From: Nevskia ramosa DSM 11499
Lineage (GTDB): Bacteria; Pseudomonadota; Gammaproteobacteria; Nevskiales; Nevskiaceae
Assembly (NCBI RefSeq): GCF_000420645.1
Contig: NZ_ATVI01000006.1
Span: 186,001 to 250,000, forward strand
DNA length: 64,000 nucleotides
Reading direction: 5' to 3'
Shown piece by piece: positions 10,067 to 18,532 of the stretch (within the stretch, counting starts at the first letter, position 1; every line of letters begins with the position of its first letter). The notes beneath the pieces were generated by a model. It saw only the letters and a program-made list of their open reading frames with translations, did no database searches and was not told where the DNA came from. The position numbers were made by a program, and so were the translations under genes.

Positions 10067-10456
10067 TCAGTTGTCGCCGCAGGTGCTGCGAACGGCGGCT
10101 TCGGTGGTTTCGATCAATTTCTTGATCTGGGCGTCATCGTAATCGCGGGTTTCGCCGAGCGCATTGGTTTCGGTGACCCGGCTGGCGCTGCTATAGCGCT
10201 TGAGCTGCTCGCGCTTGGCCCCGCATGCCGCCTGATCGATTGCAGGCGTGTTGGCTCCGCCGTCGAGGCCGCTGCTGGTCGGTTTGATCAGGATCGTTTT
10301 CGCAGGCCCGCGGGTGCTGTCGCCGTAATGAACCACGCCATTGCCATCGGTCCATTTGTAGACCCGGCTTTGTGCCGCCGCGGGCATCGCTGCCGGCAGG
10401 TTCAGCAGGAGCACTGCAAGCGAGATTTTCAGCGGCAACGCACGGTGCAGTTTCAT
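10067..10456 (-). CDS. DUF4124-domain secreted protein (second copy)
   Basis: 129 aa, signal peptide ending near PAAAQS, then the DUF4124 motif YKWTDGNGVVHYGDS. Three cysteines follow. It is paralogous in architecture to the gene directly downstream but divergent in sequence. RBS AGGAGG-like (revcomp of cctcct at ~10466-10471) precedes the ATG. Role unknown; presumed periplasmic or envelope-associated. Confidence 0.75.
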   Translation of the reverse strand: MKLHRALPLKISLAVLLLNLPAAMPAAAQSRVYKWTDGNGVVHYGDSTRGPAKTILIKPTSSGLDGGANTPAIDQAACGAKREQLKRYSSASRVTETNALGETRDYDDAQIKKLIETTEAAVRSTCGDN

Positions 10457-10512
10457 GGGACAGCCTCCTGTGGATCTGCAGGCGGCGGTCCAGGATTGGG
10501 GGCGCTACCGTG

Positions 10513-10851
10513 TCAGACCGCGTCGACGCCCGATTCGCCGGTGCGGATACGAACCGTCTGATTGAGATCGTAGACGAAGATCTTGCCGTCGCCGATCTGT
10601 CCGGTCTTCGCGGAACGGGCAATCGCCTCAACGGCCTTGTCGACCTGATCGGGGGTCAGCGCCACTTCCAGCTTGATCTTCGGCAGCAGATCGATGGTGT
10701 ATTCGGCACCGCGGTACAACTCGGTATGACCTTTCTGGCGACCGAAGCCGCGCACTTCCGTCACCGTCATGCCTTGAACGCCCGCTTCGGCGAGCGCTTC
10801 ACGCACGGCGTCGAGGCGAAAGGGCTTGATGATGGCGATCAGCATTTTCAT
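10513..10851 (-). CDS. glnK: P-II nitrogen regulatory protein (second copy)
   Basis: 112-aa P-II protein, trimeric sensor of ATP/ADP and 2-oxoglutarate. It carries the T-loop with uridylylation site Y51 (RGAEY), the B-loop TGQIGDGKIFV and the C-loop RIRTGE. It lies downstream of amtB but is separated by ~263 bp with a terminator-like hairpin, so it probably has its own transcript. The other P-II gene lies immediately upstream of amtB. glnB or glnK cannot be decided from sequence alone. Confidence 0.93.
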   Translation of the reverse strand: MKMLIAIIKPFRLDAVREALAEAGVQGMTVTEVRGFGRQKGHTELYRGAEYTIDLLPKIKLEVALTPDQVDKAVEAIARSAKTGQIGDGKIFVYDLNQTVRIRTGESGVDAV

Positions 10852-10912
10852 TGTTGGTTTCTCGTTCCTGAAGCACTTTGCGAGTGTAAAGATTCTTGCT
10901 TGTTTGAGTAGC

Positions 10913-10976
10913 CCGCGCCAGGGATGGCGCGGCCTCGTACCGGATGTACAGACTCGCGGTCTGGTACAGGAAGTAC
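10913..10976. repeat. Cluster of short hairpins upstream of the second P-II gene
   Basis: Consecutive inverted repeats: CCGCGCCA/TGGCGCGG (8-bp arms, loop GGGA) at 10913-10932; GTAC/GTAC around CGGAT at 10937-10949; AGAC/GTCT around TCGCG at 10950-10962; GTAC/GTAC around AGGAA at 10964-10976. Three of the four loops contain GGA. This resembles interspersed palindromic repeats, and a related loop (GGAT between CAT/ATG arms) occurs before comM at 15012. It sits in the 5' region of the P-II gene. Confidence 0.55.
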
Positions 10977-10994
10977 AAGCTCACAAACTTCCAT

Positions 10995-11024
10995 AAAAAA
11001 GGCGGACCCGGCGACAGGTCCGCC
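10995..11024 (-). terminator. Intrinsic terminator after amtB
   Basis: Perfect 8-bp stem GGCGGACC/GGTCCGCC (11001-11008 and 11017-11024) followed on the minus strand by TTTTTT (10995-11000). It lies ~90 bp beyond the amtB stop, so it ends the glnK-amtB transcript and isolates the downstream P-II gene. Confidence 0.8.
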
Positions 11025-11061
11025 CAATGACAACTTCCCTTGGAGAACTCGGTTTGCGCCA

Positions 11062-11091
11062 CCTGCCAGCGGATGCGAATCCGCTGGCAGG
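11062..11091. repeat. 13-bp inverted repeat just downstream of amtB
   Basis: Perfect stem of 13 bp, CCTGCCAGCGGAT at 11062-11074 and its complement at 11079-11091, with a GCGA tetraloop. It starts 24 bp after the amtB stop and has no T-tract. It could stabilise the 3' end of the glnK-amtB mRNA, upstream of the true terminator at 10995-11024. Confidence 0.6.
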
Positions 11092-11114
11092 CTCGGGCGC
11101 TTACGGCAGAACGC

Positions 11115-12668
11115 TTACGGGTTGTAGGCCTTCTCGCCATGCTCGGCGAGATCCAGACCTTCGGCTTCGGCGTCTTCCGACACACGGATGCCGATCGTGT
11201 ACTTGAGAATCAGCAGGGTGACCGCGGTGACCACGGAGCTGAGCACGACAGCCACCAGCACCGCCTTCACCTGGATCAGGATCTGGCCCGAGGAATAGCC
11301 CGGAACCAGGTCGACCCAGTTGTTGTAGACACCAACGCCGCCCTTGGCCGGATCGACGAACACGCCGGTCAGGATGGCACCGATGATGCCGCCGACTGCG
11401 TGGACGCCGAAGGCATCGAGCGCGTCGTCATAGCCGAGGATCGACTTCAGGTAGGCCACGGCGAAGAAGCAGACCACACCGGACACGAGGCCGATGATCA
11501 GGCCGCCGCCGATGCCGACGAAACCGCAGGCCGGGGTAATCGCCACCAGGCCGGCAACCGCACCGGAGATGATGCCGAGCAGCGAAGGCTTGCCCTTGAA
11601 GATCCACTCCGCGAAGAACCAGGCCACGCCGGCAGCAGCGGTGGCGAACGCGGTGTTCGCGAAGGCCAGCACGGCATAGCCGTTGGCTTCGAGGTTGGAA
11701 CCGGCGTTGAAGCCGAACCAGCCGAACCACAGCAGGGAGGCACCGATCATCGACATGGTCAGGCTGTGCGGCGCCATGGCCGATTTGCCGTGGCCCGTGC
11801 GCTTGCCGAGGATGATCGCGGCCACCAGACCGGCGACACCGGCGTTGATGTGCACGACCGTGCCGCCAGCGAAGTCCAGCGCACCGAGCTGCCACAGGTA
11901 GCCCGCGGTTGCGTTGGTGGCGTCGATGACATCAGCGCTCGTGTAGGCATCCGGACCCGCCCACCACCAGACCATGTGGGCCATCGGCAGATAGGACAGC
12001 GTGAACCAGACCACCGAGAAGATCAGCACCGCGGAAAACTTCATGCGCTCGGCGTAGGAACCGGCGATCAGTGCCACGGTGATGCAGGCGAAGGTCATCT
12101 GGAACACGGCGAACAGCAGTTCCGGAATGACCACACCCTTCGAGAAGGTGCCGGTCGCCGTGAAGAAGCCGTTGGCGTCATAGACCACGCCTTTCAGCAG
12201 CATCTTGTCGAGCGTGCCGAAGAACGGGCCGGTACCGCTGAAGGCCACCGAGTAGCCGTAGACCACCCAGAGAACACCGATCAGGCAGAAGATGCCGAAG
12301 GTCTGGGTCATCGTCGACAGCATGTTCTTGGAGCGGACCAGGCCGCCGTAGAACAGCGCCAGGCCAGGCAGCGACATCAGCAGCACGAGGGCCGTCGACA
12401 CCAGCATCCAGGCGACATTGCCTTCGTTGAACACCGGCGGCTTGGCCGCTACGGCCGGGGCCGCATCGGCGGCCGGGGCTTCGGTTGCAGCCGCTTCGGT
12501 GGCGGCCGGAGCTGCCGCATCGGGAGCTGCGGCTTCGGCCGCAGGTGCAGCAGTCGCTTCAGCCGTTGGCGGCGCGGGTGCTGCGGCCTCCTCGGCGAAT
12601 GCAATGCCGCCGACAGCCGTCAGGCTGGCGAACAGCAGTGCTTGGGAAAGCTTGCCAAGAGAAATCAT
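11115..12668 (-). CDS. amtB: Ammonium transporter (Amt family)
   Basis: Inner-membrane ammonium channel, 517 aa from the chosen ATG. That start gives a signal peptide (MISLGKLSQALLFASL...FA), has AGGGGAC upstream and avoids overlap with glnK; a longer ORF to 12779 is spurious. Residues ~25-75 are an Ala/Pro/Thr/Glu linker, unusual for Amt. The channel follows, with about eleven membrane segments, FYGGLVRSKN, AHMVWWWAG, the pore histidines in GTVVHINAGVAGLV and HAVGGIIGAILTG, and a C-terminal tail that binds P-II. glnK lies 31 bp upstream. Confidence 0.95.
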   Translation of the reverse strand: MISLGKLSQALLFASLTAVGGIAFAEEAAAPAPPTAEATAAPAAEAAAPDAAAPAATEAAATEAPAADAAPAVAAKPPVFNEGNVAWMLVSTALVLLMSLPGLALFYGGLVRSKNMLSTMTQTFGIFCLIGVLWVVYGYSVAFSGTGPFFGTLDKMLLKGVVYDANGFFTATGTFSKGVVIPELLFAVFQMTFACITVALIAGSYAERMKFSAVLIFSVVWFTLSYLPMAHMVWWWAGPDAYTSADVIDATNATAGYLWQLGALDFAGGTVVHINAGVAGLVAAIILGKRTGHGKSAMAPHSLTMSMIGASLLWFGWFGFNAGSNLEANGYAVLAFANTAFATAAAGVAWFFAEWIFKGKPSLLGIISGAVAGLVAITPACGFVGIGGGLIIGLVSGVVCFFAVAYLKSILGYDDALDAFGVHAVGGIIGAILTGVFVDPAKGGVGVYNNWVDLVPGYSSGQILIQVKAVLVAVVLSSVVTAVTLLILKYTIGIRVSEDAEAEGLDLAEHGEKAYNP

Positions 12669-12699
12669 CGGGGGTCCCCTAAAAGTATTGAGCCGTCGT

Positions 12700-13053
<354 letters not shown>

Positions 13054-13120
13054 TTATCGTCGGCGGCGAACCGCCCTGGCGCTGTGCAGGCTGGGGTCTG
13101 CAAACAGCCGGTCAGGTTTA

Positions 13121-13135
13121 GCACGGAGCGTGCCA
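13121..13135 (-). promoter_or_regulatory. Sigma-54 promoter for glnK-amtB
   Basis: On the minus strand the sequence reads TGGCACG-CTCC-GTGCT. This matches the sigma-54 consensus TGGCACG-N4-TTGC with GG and GC at the required spacing; the only mismatch is the first T of TTGC. It lies ~83 bp before the glnK start. rpoN itself is at 23.1 kb. No clear NtrC palindrome (GCAC-N-GGTGC type) was found upstream by eye. Confidence 0.8.
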
Positions 13136-13354
13136 TTCACCGGCTGACGAACGGCTTTTGCTGCGCTTCGCACGGCATTGATGACAGCCGCCCATTCGCA
13201 GCGACGTGGATAGCTCGGAAACGCGCCCCCAACCTCGGATCGCGCGCCGTCAACGGTTCGTGAGCAGCCGATGAAAGGTCCATCAATGCGCCTGAATCCG
13301 TATAGTCACGACCCGGATTCAATCCCGATCCAGCACCGACCGGACCCGCGCCCA
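13136..13354. other. Intergenic region between glnK promoter and antiporter gene
   Basis: The whole gap between the glnK start and the antiporter ATG is about 316 bp (13039-13354). Apart from the sigma-54 promoter it holds no ORF, repeat or terminator that I can support. It must contain the promoter of the divergent antiporter gene, but no convincing -35/-10 pair was seen. Confidence 0.4.
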
Positions 13355-14614
13355 ATGACGCCGACGCTCTTCCAGCTGCTTGCTGCCGCAATGTTTGCGC
13401 TGGCGTTGCTGCATACCTTCTCGGTCGCCTTCGTCGCGAAGATCGCCCACCGTTTTCCGCACCATGCCGGCCTGATCCACTCACTGGCCGAAGTCGAGAT
13501 CGTGTTCGCCCTGTGGGCTGCGGCGCTGATCTCCGCCTTCATGGCCGTGGAAGGTCCGGCGGCAGCGATCGCCTATGTCGAGGGCCGCAATTTCACCGAG
13601 CCGTTGTTCGTGTTCGCAATCATGGTGGTTGCCGCCAGCCGGCCGGTGCTGGCGGCGATGGGCAATGTCACCCGCGTGGTCGCCCGCGTGCTGCCGCTGC
13701 CGGGTGCCGCGGCGACCTACTTCGCGGCGTTGACGGTGATCCCGCTGCTCGGCTCGCTGATCACCGAGCCCGGCGCCATGACCCTGGCGGCGCTGCTGCT
13801 GCGCGAAAGCCATTTCCGTTATCGCCTGCCGGTACGCATGTGCTACGCCACGCTCGGCGTGCTGTTCGTCAATGTCTCGGTGGGCGGCGCGCTGACGCCG
13901 TTCGCGGCACCGCCGGTCCTGATGGTGGCGAGCATCTGGAGCTGGGACCTGAACTTCATGCTCAACAACTTCGCGGTCAAGGTGGTGCCGGTGGTGCTGA
14001 TCAATGCCGCGGTGGTCACCGGCATGTTCATGACCACGCTGCGCAAGCTGCCGACCGAAGACGCTTCCGGTGACGATCATCGCGTACCCGTCTCGCAGGC
14101 CTTGCTGCACCTCGGCTTCCTGGTCGCCATCGTGGTATTCGCCCACCATCCGCCGATGTTCCTCGGCGTGCTGCTGCTGTTCCTGCTCTGGGCTCACGCC
14201 TACCCCGTGCACCAGAACCGCCTGATCCTCAAGGAAGCGCTGCTGGTGGCCTGCTTTCTGGCCGGTTTGGTGATCATCGGCGGCCTTCAGCAATGGTGGC
14301 TGAAGCCGGTGCTGCAGGCGCTGAACCCGCAGCAGGTGTTCGTCGCCGCGACGATGCTGACCGCGATCACCGACAACGCCGCCGTTACCTATCTCGCCGC
14401 CCAGGTGCCGAACCTGTCCGACGAGTTCAAGTACTTCGTGGTTGCTGGTGCGATCACCGGCGGCGGCCTGACGGTGATCGCCAACGCGCCGAACCCGGCC
14501 GGCATGGCGATCCTGAAGCCGCTGTTTCCGAACCAGACCGTCGGCGCCGGTGGATTGTTTATCGCCGCACTCCCGCCTACGCTGCTGATGTTCTTCGCTT
14601 TCCTGCTGTTCTGA
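13355..14614 (+). CDS. Putative Na+/H+ antiporter family membrane protein
   Basis: About 419 aa, ten or more hydrophobic segments, matching the family annotated as putative Na+/H+ antiporter (PF07399). Conserved polar motifs lie in membrane segments: LITEPGAMTLAALLLRE, SVGGALTPFAAPPVLMVA, TAITDNAAVTYLAAQVP and TVIANAPNPAGMAILKP; the buried acidic and asparagine residues fit ion transport. An upstream ATG (13271) would add 28 hydrophilic residues; the ATG at 13355 directly precedes the first membrane segment. Transport function has not been proven for the family. ubiK follows 20 bp later. Confidence 0.8.
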   Translation: MTPTLFQLLAAAMFALALLHTFSVAFVAKIAHRFPHHAGLIHSLAEVEIVFALWAAALISAFMAVEGPAAAIAYVEGRNFTEPLFVFAIMVVAASRPVLAAMGNVTRVVARVLPLPGAAATYFAALTVIPLLGSLITEPGAMTLAALLLRESHFRYRLPVRMCYATLGVLFVNVSVGGALTPFAAPPVLMVASIWSWDLNFMLNNFAVKVVPVVLINAAVVTGMFMTTLRKLPTEDASGDDHRVPVSQALLHLGFLVAIVVFAHHPPMFLGVLLLFLLWAHAYPVHQNRLILKEALLVACFLAGLVIIGGLQQWWLKPVLQALNPQQVFVAATMLTAITDNAAVTYLAAQVPNLSDEFKYFVVAGAITGGGLTVIANAPNPAGMAILKPLFPNQTVGAGGLFIAALPPTLLMFFAFLLF

Positions 14615-14634
14615 CGCTCAACCTGCCCGCCACG

Positions 14635-14892
14635 ATGATCGATCCCCGCGCCCTCGAAGAAATTGCCTCCCGCCTCGGCCGCGTGCTGCCACCCGGTCTG
14701 CGCGGCCTCAGGACCGAGCTGGAAGACAACTTCCGCGCCGTGCTGCGAGCCAACCTCGACCGCCTGGAACTGGTCAGCCGCGAGCGCTTCGACACCCAGG
14801 CCGAATTGCTCGCCCGCACCCAGACCCGCCTGGCGGTGCTGGAAAAGCGGCTGAAGGCGCTGGAAAAGCAGGCGGCTGGCCAAGCCGACTAG
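14635..14892 (+). CDS. ubiK: Ubiquinone biosynthesis accessory factor UbiK
   Basis: 85-aa protein of the BMFP/YqiC family (IDPRALEEIASRLGRVLPPGLRGLRTELEDNFRAVL...). It has an amphipathic N-terminal helix and a C-terminal coiled coil (RLAVLEKRLKALEKQ) that trimerises. In Enterobacteria UbiK partners UbiJ in the aerobic ubiquinone synthesis complex. The ubiK-comM neighbourhood beside glnK-amtB recurs in gammaproteobacteria. It is too short to be the 199-codon ORF in the same frame, whose upstream part is a shadow of the antiporter gene. Confidence 0.9.
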   Translation: MIDPRALEEIASRLGRVLPPGLRGLRTELEDNFRAVLRANLDRLELVSRERFDTQAELLARTQTRLAVLEKRLKALEKQAAGQAD

Positions 14893-14930
14893 ACGCAAGG
14901 TCCGCAAGTGCCGGACGCTCTCAGCGACTG

Positions 14931-14981
14931 ATGCTCGCCATCGTCCATAGCCGCGCGCAGAAGGGGCAACGCGCGTTGTGA
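14931..14981 (+). pseudogene. Decayed duplicate of the comM 5' end
   Basis: Bases 14933-14966 match comM bases 15066-15099 with four mismatches in 34. Read from ATG 14931 it gives MLAIVHSRAQKGQRAL then TGA, against the comM start MTLAIIHSRAQNG. It is thus a truncated copy of the comM start placed about 130 bp upstream. The intervening bases include the palindrome CAACGCGCGTTG (14967-14978) and two CCATGGATGG motifs (15014 and 15041), the first inside an 8-bp-arm hairpin. Confidence 0.75.
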
Positions 14982-15060
14982 GCGGAGCATTGCGCCGCGC
15001 GCGTTGCGACCGGCCATGGATGGCCGGGCCGGGCGCCGCGCCATGGATGGCTCGACACAA

Positions 15061-16572
15061 ATGACGCTCGCCATCATTCATAGCCGCGCACAGAACGGGT
15101 TAACCGCCGAAGCCGTGACTGTGGAAGTGCATCTGGCGCCGGGACTGCCCGGCCTGGCGATCGTCGGCCTGCCGGAAGCGGCGGTGCGCGAGTCGCGCGA
15201 TCGAGTACGCGCGGCGATCGTCAATTCCGGCTACCAGTTCCCGAATCGTCGGATCACCGTCAATCTGGCGCCGGCCGATCTGCCCAAGGAAGGTGGCCGC
15301 TTCGATCTGCCGATCGCGCTCGGCGTGCTTGCCGCCTCGGGTCAGATTCCGCTGGAACCGCTGGCCGCGCTCGAAGTGCTGGGCGAATTGTCCCTCACCG
15401 GCGAGATTCGCCCCGTGCGCGGCGCACTGCCGGCAGCGCTGCAATGCGCCAAGATGGGGCGCGCGCTGCTGGTTCCAGCCGCCAATATCGGCGAAGCCTC
15501 GCTGGCGGAGCATGCAATCGTTCACGGTGCGCTCAGTCTTGGTGCGTTGTGCACCGAACTGCACGAGAACCGCCTCAGCGTCGCACCAAGGCCGATCCTG
15601 GAAGAAACCGTCGATCACGGCCCGGACCTCGCCGACGTCCGCGGCCAGTTGCAGGCACGGAGAGCGCTGGAAATCGCTGCCGCTGGCGGTCATTCGCTGC
15701 TGATGGCCGGGCCGCCCGGCAGTGGCAAGAGCATGCTGGCGCAGCGCCTGCCTGGCCTGCTGCCGCCGCTGGCTCAGGATGAAGCGCTGGAAGTGGCCGC
15801 GATCGCCAGCATCGGCCATGGCGGTTTCGATCCGGCGCTGTGGGGGCGCCGTCCCTATCGCAGCCCGCATCACACCGCGTCCGCCGTGGCGCTGGTCGGC
15901 GGCGGCGGCAATCCCCGGCCGGGCGAAATCACTTTGGCGCACGGCGGTGTGCTGTTTCTCGATGAACTGCCCGAGTTCGAACGCGCCGTGCTCGAAGTGC
16001 TGCGCGAACCGCTGGAGAACGGCCGGATCACCATTTCCCGCGCCGCCCGGCAGGTCGATTTTCCGGCTCGCTTCCAGCTCGTCGCCGCGATGAATCCCTG
16101 CCCCTGCGGATACCTGGGAGACAGCGGCCAGAATTCGCGCTGCCGCTGCACGCCGGATCAAGTCGCCCGCTATCGCGGCCGCTTGTCCGGGCCTTTGCTC
16201 GATCGCATCGATCTGCACGTCTTCGTGCCGCGGCTCGAGGCCACGGCGCTGACCTCGGCAACGCCGGTCACAGCGGAATCGAGCGCGACGGTCCGGCTGC
16301 GCGTACAGGCAGCACGAGCACTTCAGCTGGCGCGCGCCGGCAAGATCAACGCCGCGCTCGGCGTTCGCGAGCTGGACCGCGATGCCGCGCCCGATGAAGC
16401 CGGCCGGGCCTTGCTGCAGACGGCGATGACCCGGCTCGGCCTGTCGGCCCGAGCGTTTCATCGGGTGCTGAAAGTGGCGCGGACGATTGCCGATCTGGCT
16501 GGCGTTGCCGAAGTCGGCACCGCGCAGATCGCCGAGGCGCTGCGCTATCGGCCGGTTGATCAGACGCCGTAG
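15061..16572 (+). CDS. comM: YifB/ComM family magnesium-chelatase-like AAA+ helicase
   Basis: About 503 aa, usual ComM length. An N-terminal Lon-like ChlI domain (MTLAIIHSRAQNGLTAEAVTVEV, LPKEGGRFDLPIALGVL) is followed by an AAA+ domain with Walker A GPPGSGKS (217-224), Walker B LFLDELPEF and NPCPCGYLGD, and the C-terminal Mg_chelatase_C domain (SARAFHRVLKVARTIADL). ComM is a hexameric helicase that promotes branch migration during natural transformation. An in-frame ATG at 15004 would add 19 unconserved residues. The 3' end overlaps the convergent porin gene by 13 bp. Confidence 0.95.
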   Translation: MTLAIIHSRAQNGLTAEAVTVEVHLAPGLPGLAIVGLPEAAVRESRDRVRAAIVNSGYQFPNRRITVNLAPADLPKEGGRFDLPIALGVLAASGQIPLEPLAALEVLGELSLTGEIRPVRGALPAALQCAKMGRALLVPAANIGEASLAEHAIVHGALSLGALCTELHENRLSVAPRPILEETVDHGPDLADVRGQLQARRALEIAAAGGHSLLMAGPPGSGKSMLAQRLPGLLPPLAQDEALEVAAIASIGHGGFDPALWGRRPYRSPHHTASAVALVGGGGNPRPGEITLAHGGVLFLDELPEFERAVLEVLREPLENGRITISRAARQVDFPARFQLVAAMNPCPCGYLGDSGQNSRCRCTPDQVARYRGRLSGPLLDRIDLHVFVPRLEATALTSATPVTAESSATVRLRVQAARALQLARAGKINAALGVRELDRDAAPDEAGRALLQTAMTRLGLSARAFHRVLKVARTIADLAGVAEVGTAQIAEALRYRPVDQTP

Positions 16573-17273
16573 CGCCAGCGCAGTCCCATGAGGAAGGTCG
16601 GCGCGCGGGAATCATCGATCTCCACGGTAGCACCTGAAACCTGTCCGAACACCGAGAACGCCAACGGCAATTCCTGATTGATGACCAGACTGTAATCGGC
16701 GTATTGCGCGCCGCGCCCATCCTGCTGGCGGCTGGCCACCAGCCGCCGCACGCCGTCACCAACATTCAAGCCGATCACGCCGGTGACGCTCAAGCCTGGA
16801 AACGGCAAAGGCAATTTCAGCTGACCGGCCATGCGATAGCCGGCTGCGCCGGTGCCGAAGTAATCGGGCGCATAGCTGCCGCTGACTCTCAGCGGGCCAA
16901 CCCCGAGGCTGGCGTAGCCCTCGACGTAGTCTGGATTCTGGAGACGGCTGTCGTCATTGCCGAAAACGCTGGCTGACAAGCCACCATCGGCAGTCGCCTG
17001 GATCAGGCCCAACAGGTTCAGCGTATGGCTGTAGCCGATGTAGAAATCGCCCTGCGCACCACCGAGGCTGCGATTGTTCAGTGCCCGGGCGCCGAGATAG
17101 ACACGATTGTCGAAGCGATAGTCGCCGCGCAGGCTGAAGCTCAGACTGTTGTTCTGCGAAATGCCGCGAAACAGCTCGTCGGTCGCCACCGTAGTGCGCA
17201 GATCGAGCGATCCCGCCAATGCCGCAGGCATCGGCAGCAAGACGGCGATGAGTAGACGTCTGAAGATCAGCAT
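16560..17273 (-). CDS. TorF-family putative porin
   Basis: About 237 aa. A signal peptide (LIFRRLLIAVLLPMPAALAG) precedes an antiparallel beta-strand pattern of alternating residues. The N-terminal motif TTVATDELFRGISQNNSLSFS is the hallmark of the TorF/Gcw_chp family (TIGR02001). It ends in an aromatic strand (GLRWRYGV). The start at 17273 is chosen because the signal peptide begins there; a GTG at 17303 would add ten residues. TorF porins often sit beside P-II and Amt genes, suggesting a part in uptake of small nitrogen compounds; that is inference. Confidence 0.8.
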   Translation of the reverse strand: MLIFRRLLIAVLLPMPAALAGSLDLRTTVATDELFRGISQNNSLSFSLRGDYRFDNRVYLGARALNNRSLGGAQGDFYIGYSHTLNLLGLIQATADGGLSASVFGNDDSRLQNPDYVEGYASLGVGPLRVSGSYAPDYFGTGAAGYRMAGQLKLPLPFPGLSVTGVIGLNVGDGVRRLVASRQQDGRGAQYADYSLVINQELPLAFSVFGQVSGATVEIDDSRAPTFLMGLRWRYGV

Positions 17274-17322
17274 GTCGGAGCGGGGTTCGAGCAGCTCCGG
17301 CACTGTAGCCGAGCTCCAAAAG

Positions 17323-17346
17323 AAAAGGCCGCGTGAGCGGCCTTTT
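17323..17346. terminator. Bidirectional intrinsic terminator
   Basis: AAAAGGCCGC (17323-17332) and GCGGCCTTTT (17337-17346) around GTGA. It lies 26 bp downstream of the BBP2 porin stop on the minus strand and before the TorF gene, so it ends the larger porin transcript. Confidence 0.85.
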
Positions 17347-17371
17347 CGGGGACTGCGTTCAGCTCAAGCGA

Positions 17372-18466
17372 TCAGAACTTGAAGATGCCCTTCACGGCAA
17401 CGTTGCCGCCGGTGTCCTTGAAAGCCTGAACGCTGCCGTTCTCGCCGTCGTTGGTGAAGCCGTTCAGAAACACGTCATGATTCGAGGTGTCATAGCGAGC
17501 TTCGGCGATCAGGTCGAAGTTCTTTGCCGGTGACAGGACCACCGCGCCGGTGAAAACCTTGAACGTATCCTTGCTGCCGCCCTTCGGGTTGAACTCGGCC
17601 AATTCGACACGAGCGCGAAGGCCGATCAGATCCGTGGCCTGGAACAGACCATAGAGCGCAACGCCCTGAGTCTTGGCAACGGTATCGACCTTGTACATGT
17701 CGCCATTGACGGCCAGGGTCAGCTGCCCGGTAGCCTTCCATTGGGCAACGACGTCGAACATGTTGGTGCCGACGGTTGTGCCGCCGGCGCCGAATTGGTC
17801 GAAGCCGTAGTAGTCGGTGACCGACAGCAACAGCGCGTCGCTCGGCGTCAGGGTGACGTTCGCTTCGATGGTCTTCTGCTCGTTGTCATCAACCGTCAGC
17901 GCCAGCGGGGCGCTGTTGACGATACCGCCCTGCACGAGGATCAGATCACTGACCTTGTACGAAGCGCGGATACCGGTGTGGAAGAACGGCTGGGTGTTGT
18001 TGAACAGGAACGAACGCGACACGAACGGGGCGGCGTTGTCGGCCGTCACTTCGTAGCCGGCGAGCGAACCGTAGCGGCCGGCGATGACCGTCAGACCGCC
18101 GTTGGCGTAGCTGACGAAGGCGGTCGGCAGGCTGATGATCGAATTGCCGTCGCCAAAGTTGGCGTTGATGACCTTGGAGTCTTCGCCAATGATGACGTTG
18201 GCGGTGGCGCCGAAGCCCGAAGTCGGTGCGTAGGCAATGGTCAGCGATGTCTGGTCGATGGTGACCGTGTCCGTTGAGCTGTCGTAGGCACGATAGTTCA
18301 AGACCTGTCCGTCATTGAGATTCGCCGAGTACGAGGCGCTGACATAACCGCTCACGGCGATACCAGAAGCTTCCAGCATCGAACCAATGGTGGGGGTATC
18401 TGCGAATGCCATGCCTGGCAGGCAGGCCAGACCCGCAACGGACAGCAACTTGGTGTACTTGCTCAT
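17372..18466 (-). CDS. Outer-membrane beta-barrel porin (BBP2/OmpL-like)
   Basis: 364 aa: a signal peptide (MSKYTKLLSVAGLACLPGMAFA) and a beta-barrel rich in Gly, Asn, Thr and aromatics, ending in KGIFKF with a C-terminal Phe recognised by the BAM complex. The layout, including the N-terminal SGYVSASYSANL strand and the SLAGYEV...FNNTQPFFHTGIRASY region, fits Pfam BBP2. A sigma-54 promoter 52 bp upstream suggests induction under nitrogen limitation together with glnK-amtB. The substrate is unknown. Terminator at 17323-17346. Confidence 0.8.
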   Translation of the reverse strand: MSKYTKLLSVAGLACLPGMAFADTPTIGSMLEASGIAVSGYVSASYSANLNDGQVLNYRAYDSSTDTVTIDQTSLTIAYAPTSGFGATANVIIGEDSKVINANFGDGNSIISLPTAFVSYANGGLTVIAGRYGSLAGYEVTADNAAPFVSRSFLFNNTQPFFHTGIRASYKVSDLILVQGGIVNSAPLALTVDDNEQKTIEANVTLTPSDALLLSVTDYYGFDQFGAGGTTVGTNMFDVVAQWKATGQLTLAVNGDMYKVDTVAKTQGVALYGLFQATDLIGLRARVELAEFNPKGGSKDTFKVFTGAVVLSPAKNFDLIAEARYDTSNHDVFLNGFTNDGENGSVQAFKDTGGNVAVKGIFKF

Positions 18467-18517
18467 GACTCTCCTTCGAGTGGGTTTTTCGCTGAAATTG
18501 GCCAGCGCGACGAAAAA

Positions 18518-18532
18518 GCATGGACCATGCCA
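18518..18532 (-). promoter_or_regulatory. Sigma-54 promoter for the BBP2 porin
   Basis: Minus strand TGGCATG-GTCC-ATGCT: GG and GC elements at canonical spacing, one base off YTGC. It starts 52 bp before the porin ATG. The porin has GAAGGAGAG immediately before its start. With the glnK promoter this makes two sigma-54 promoters within 5.4 kb. Confidence 0.75.
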
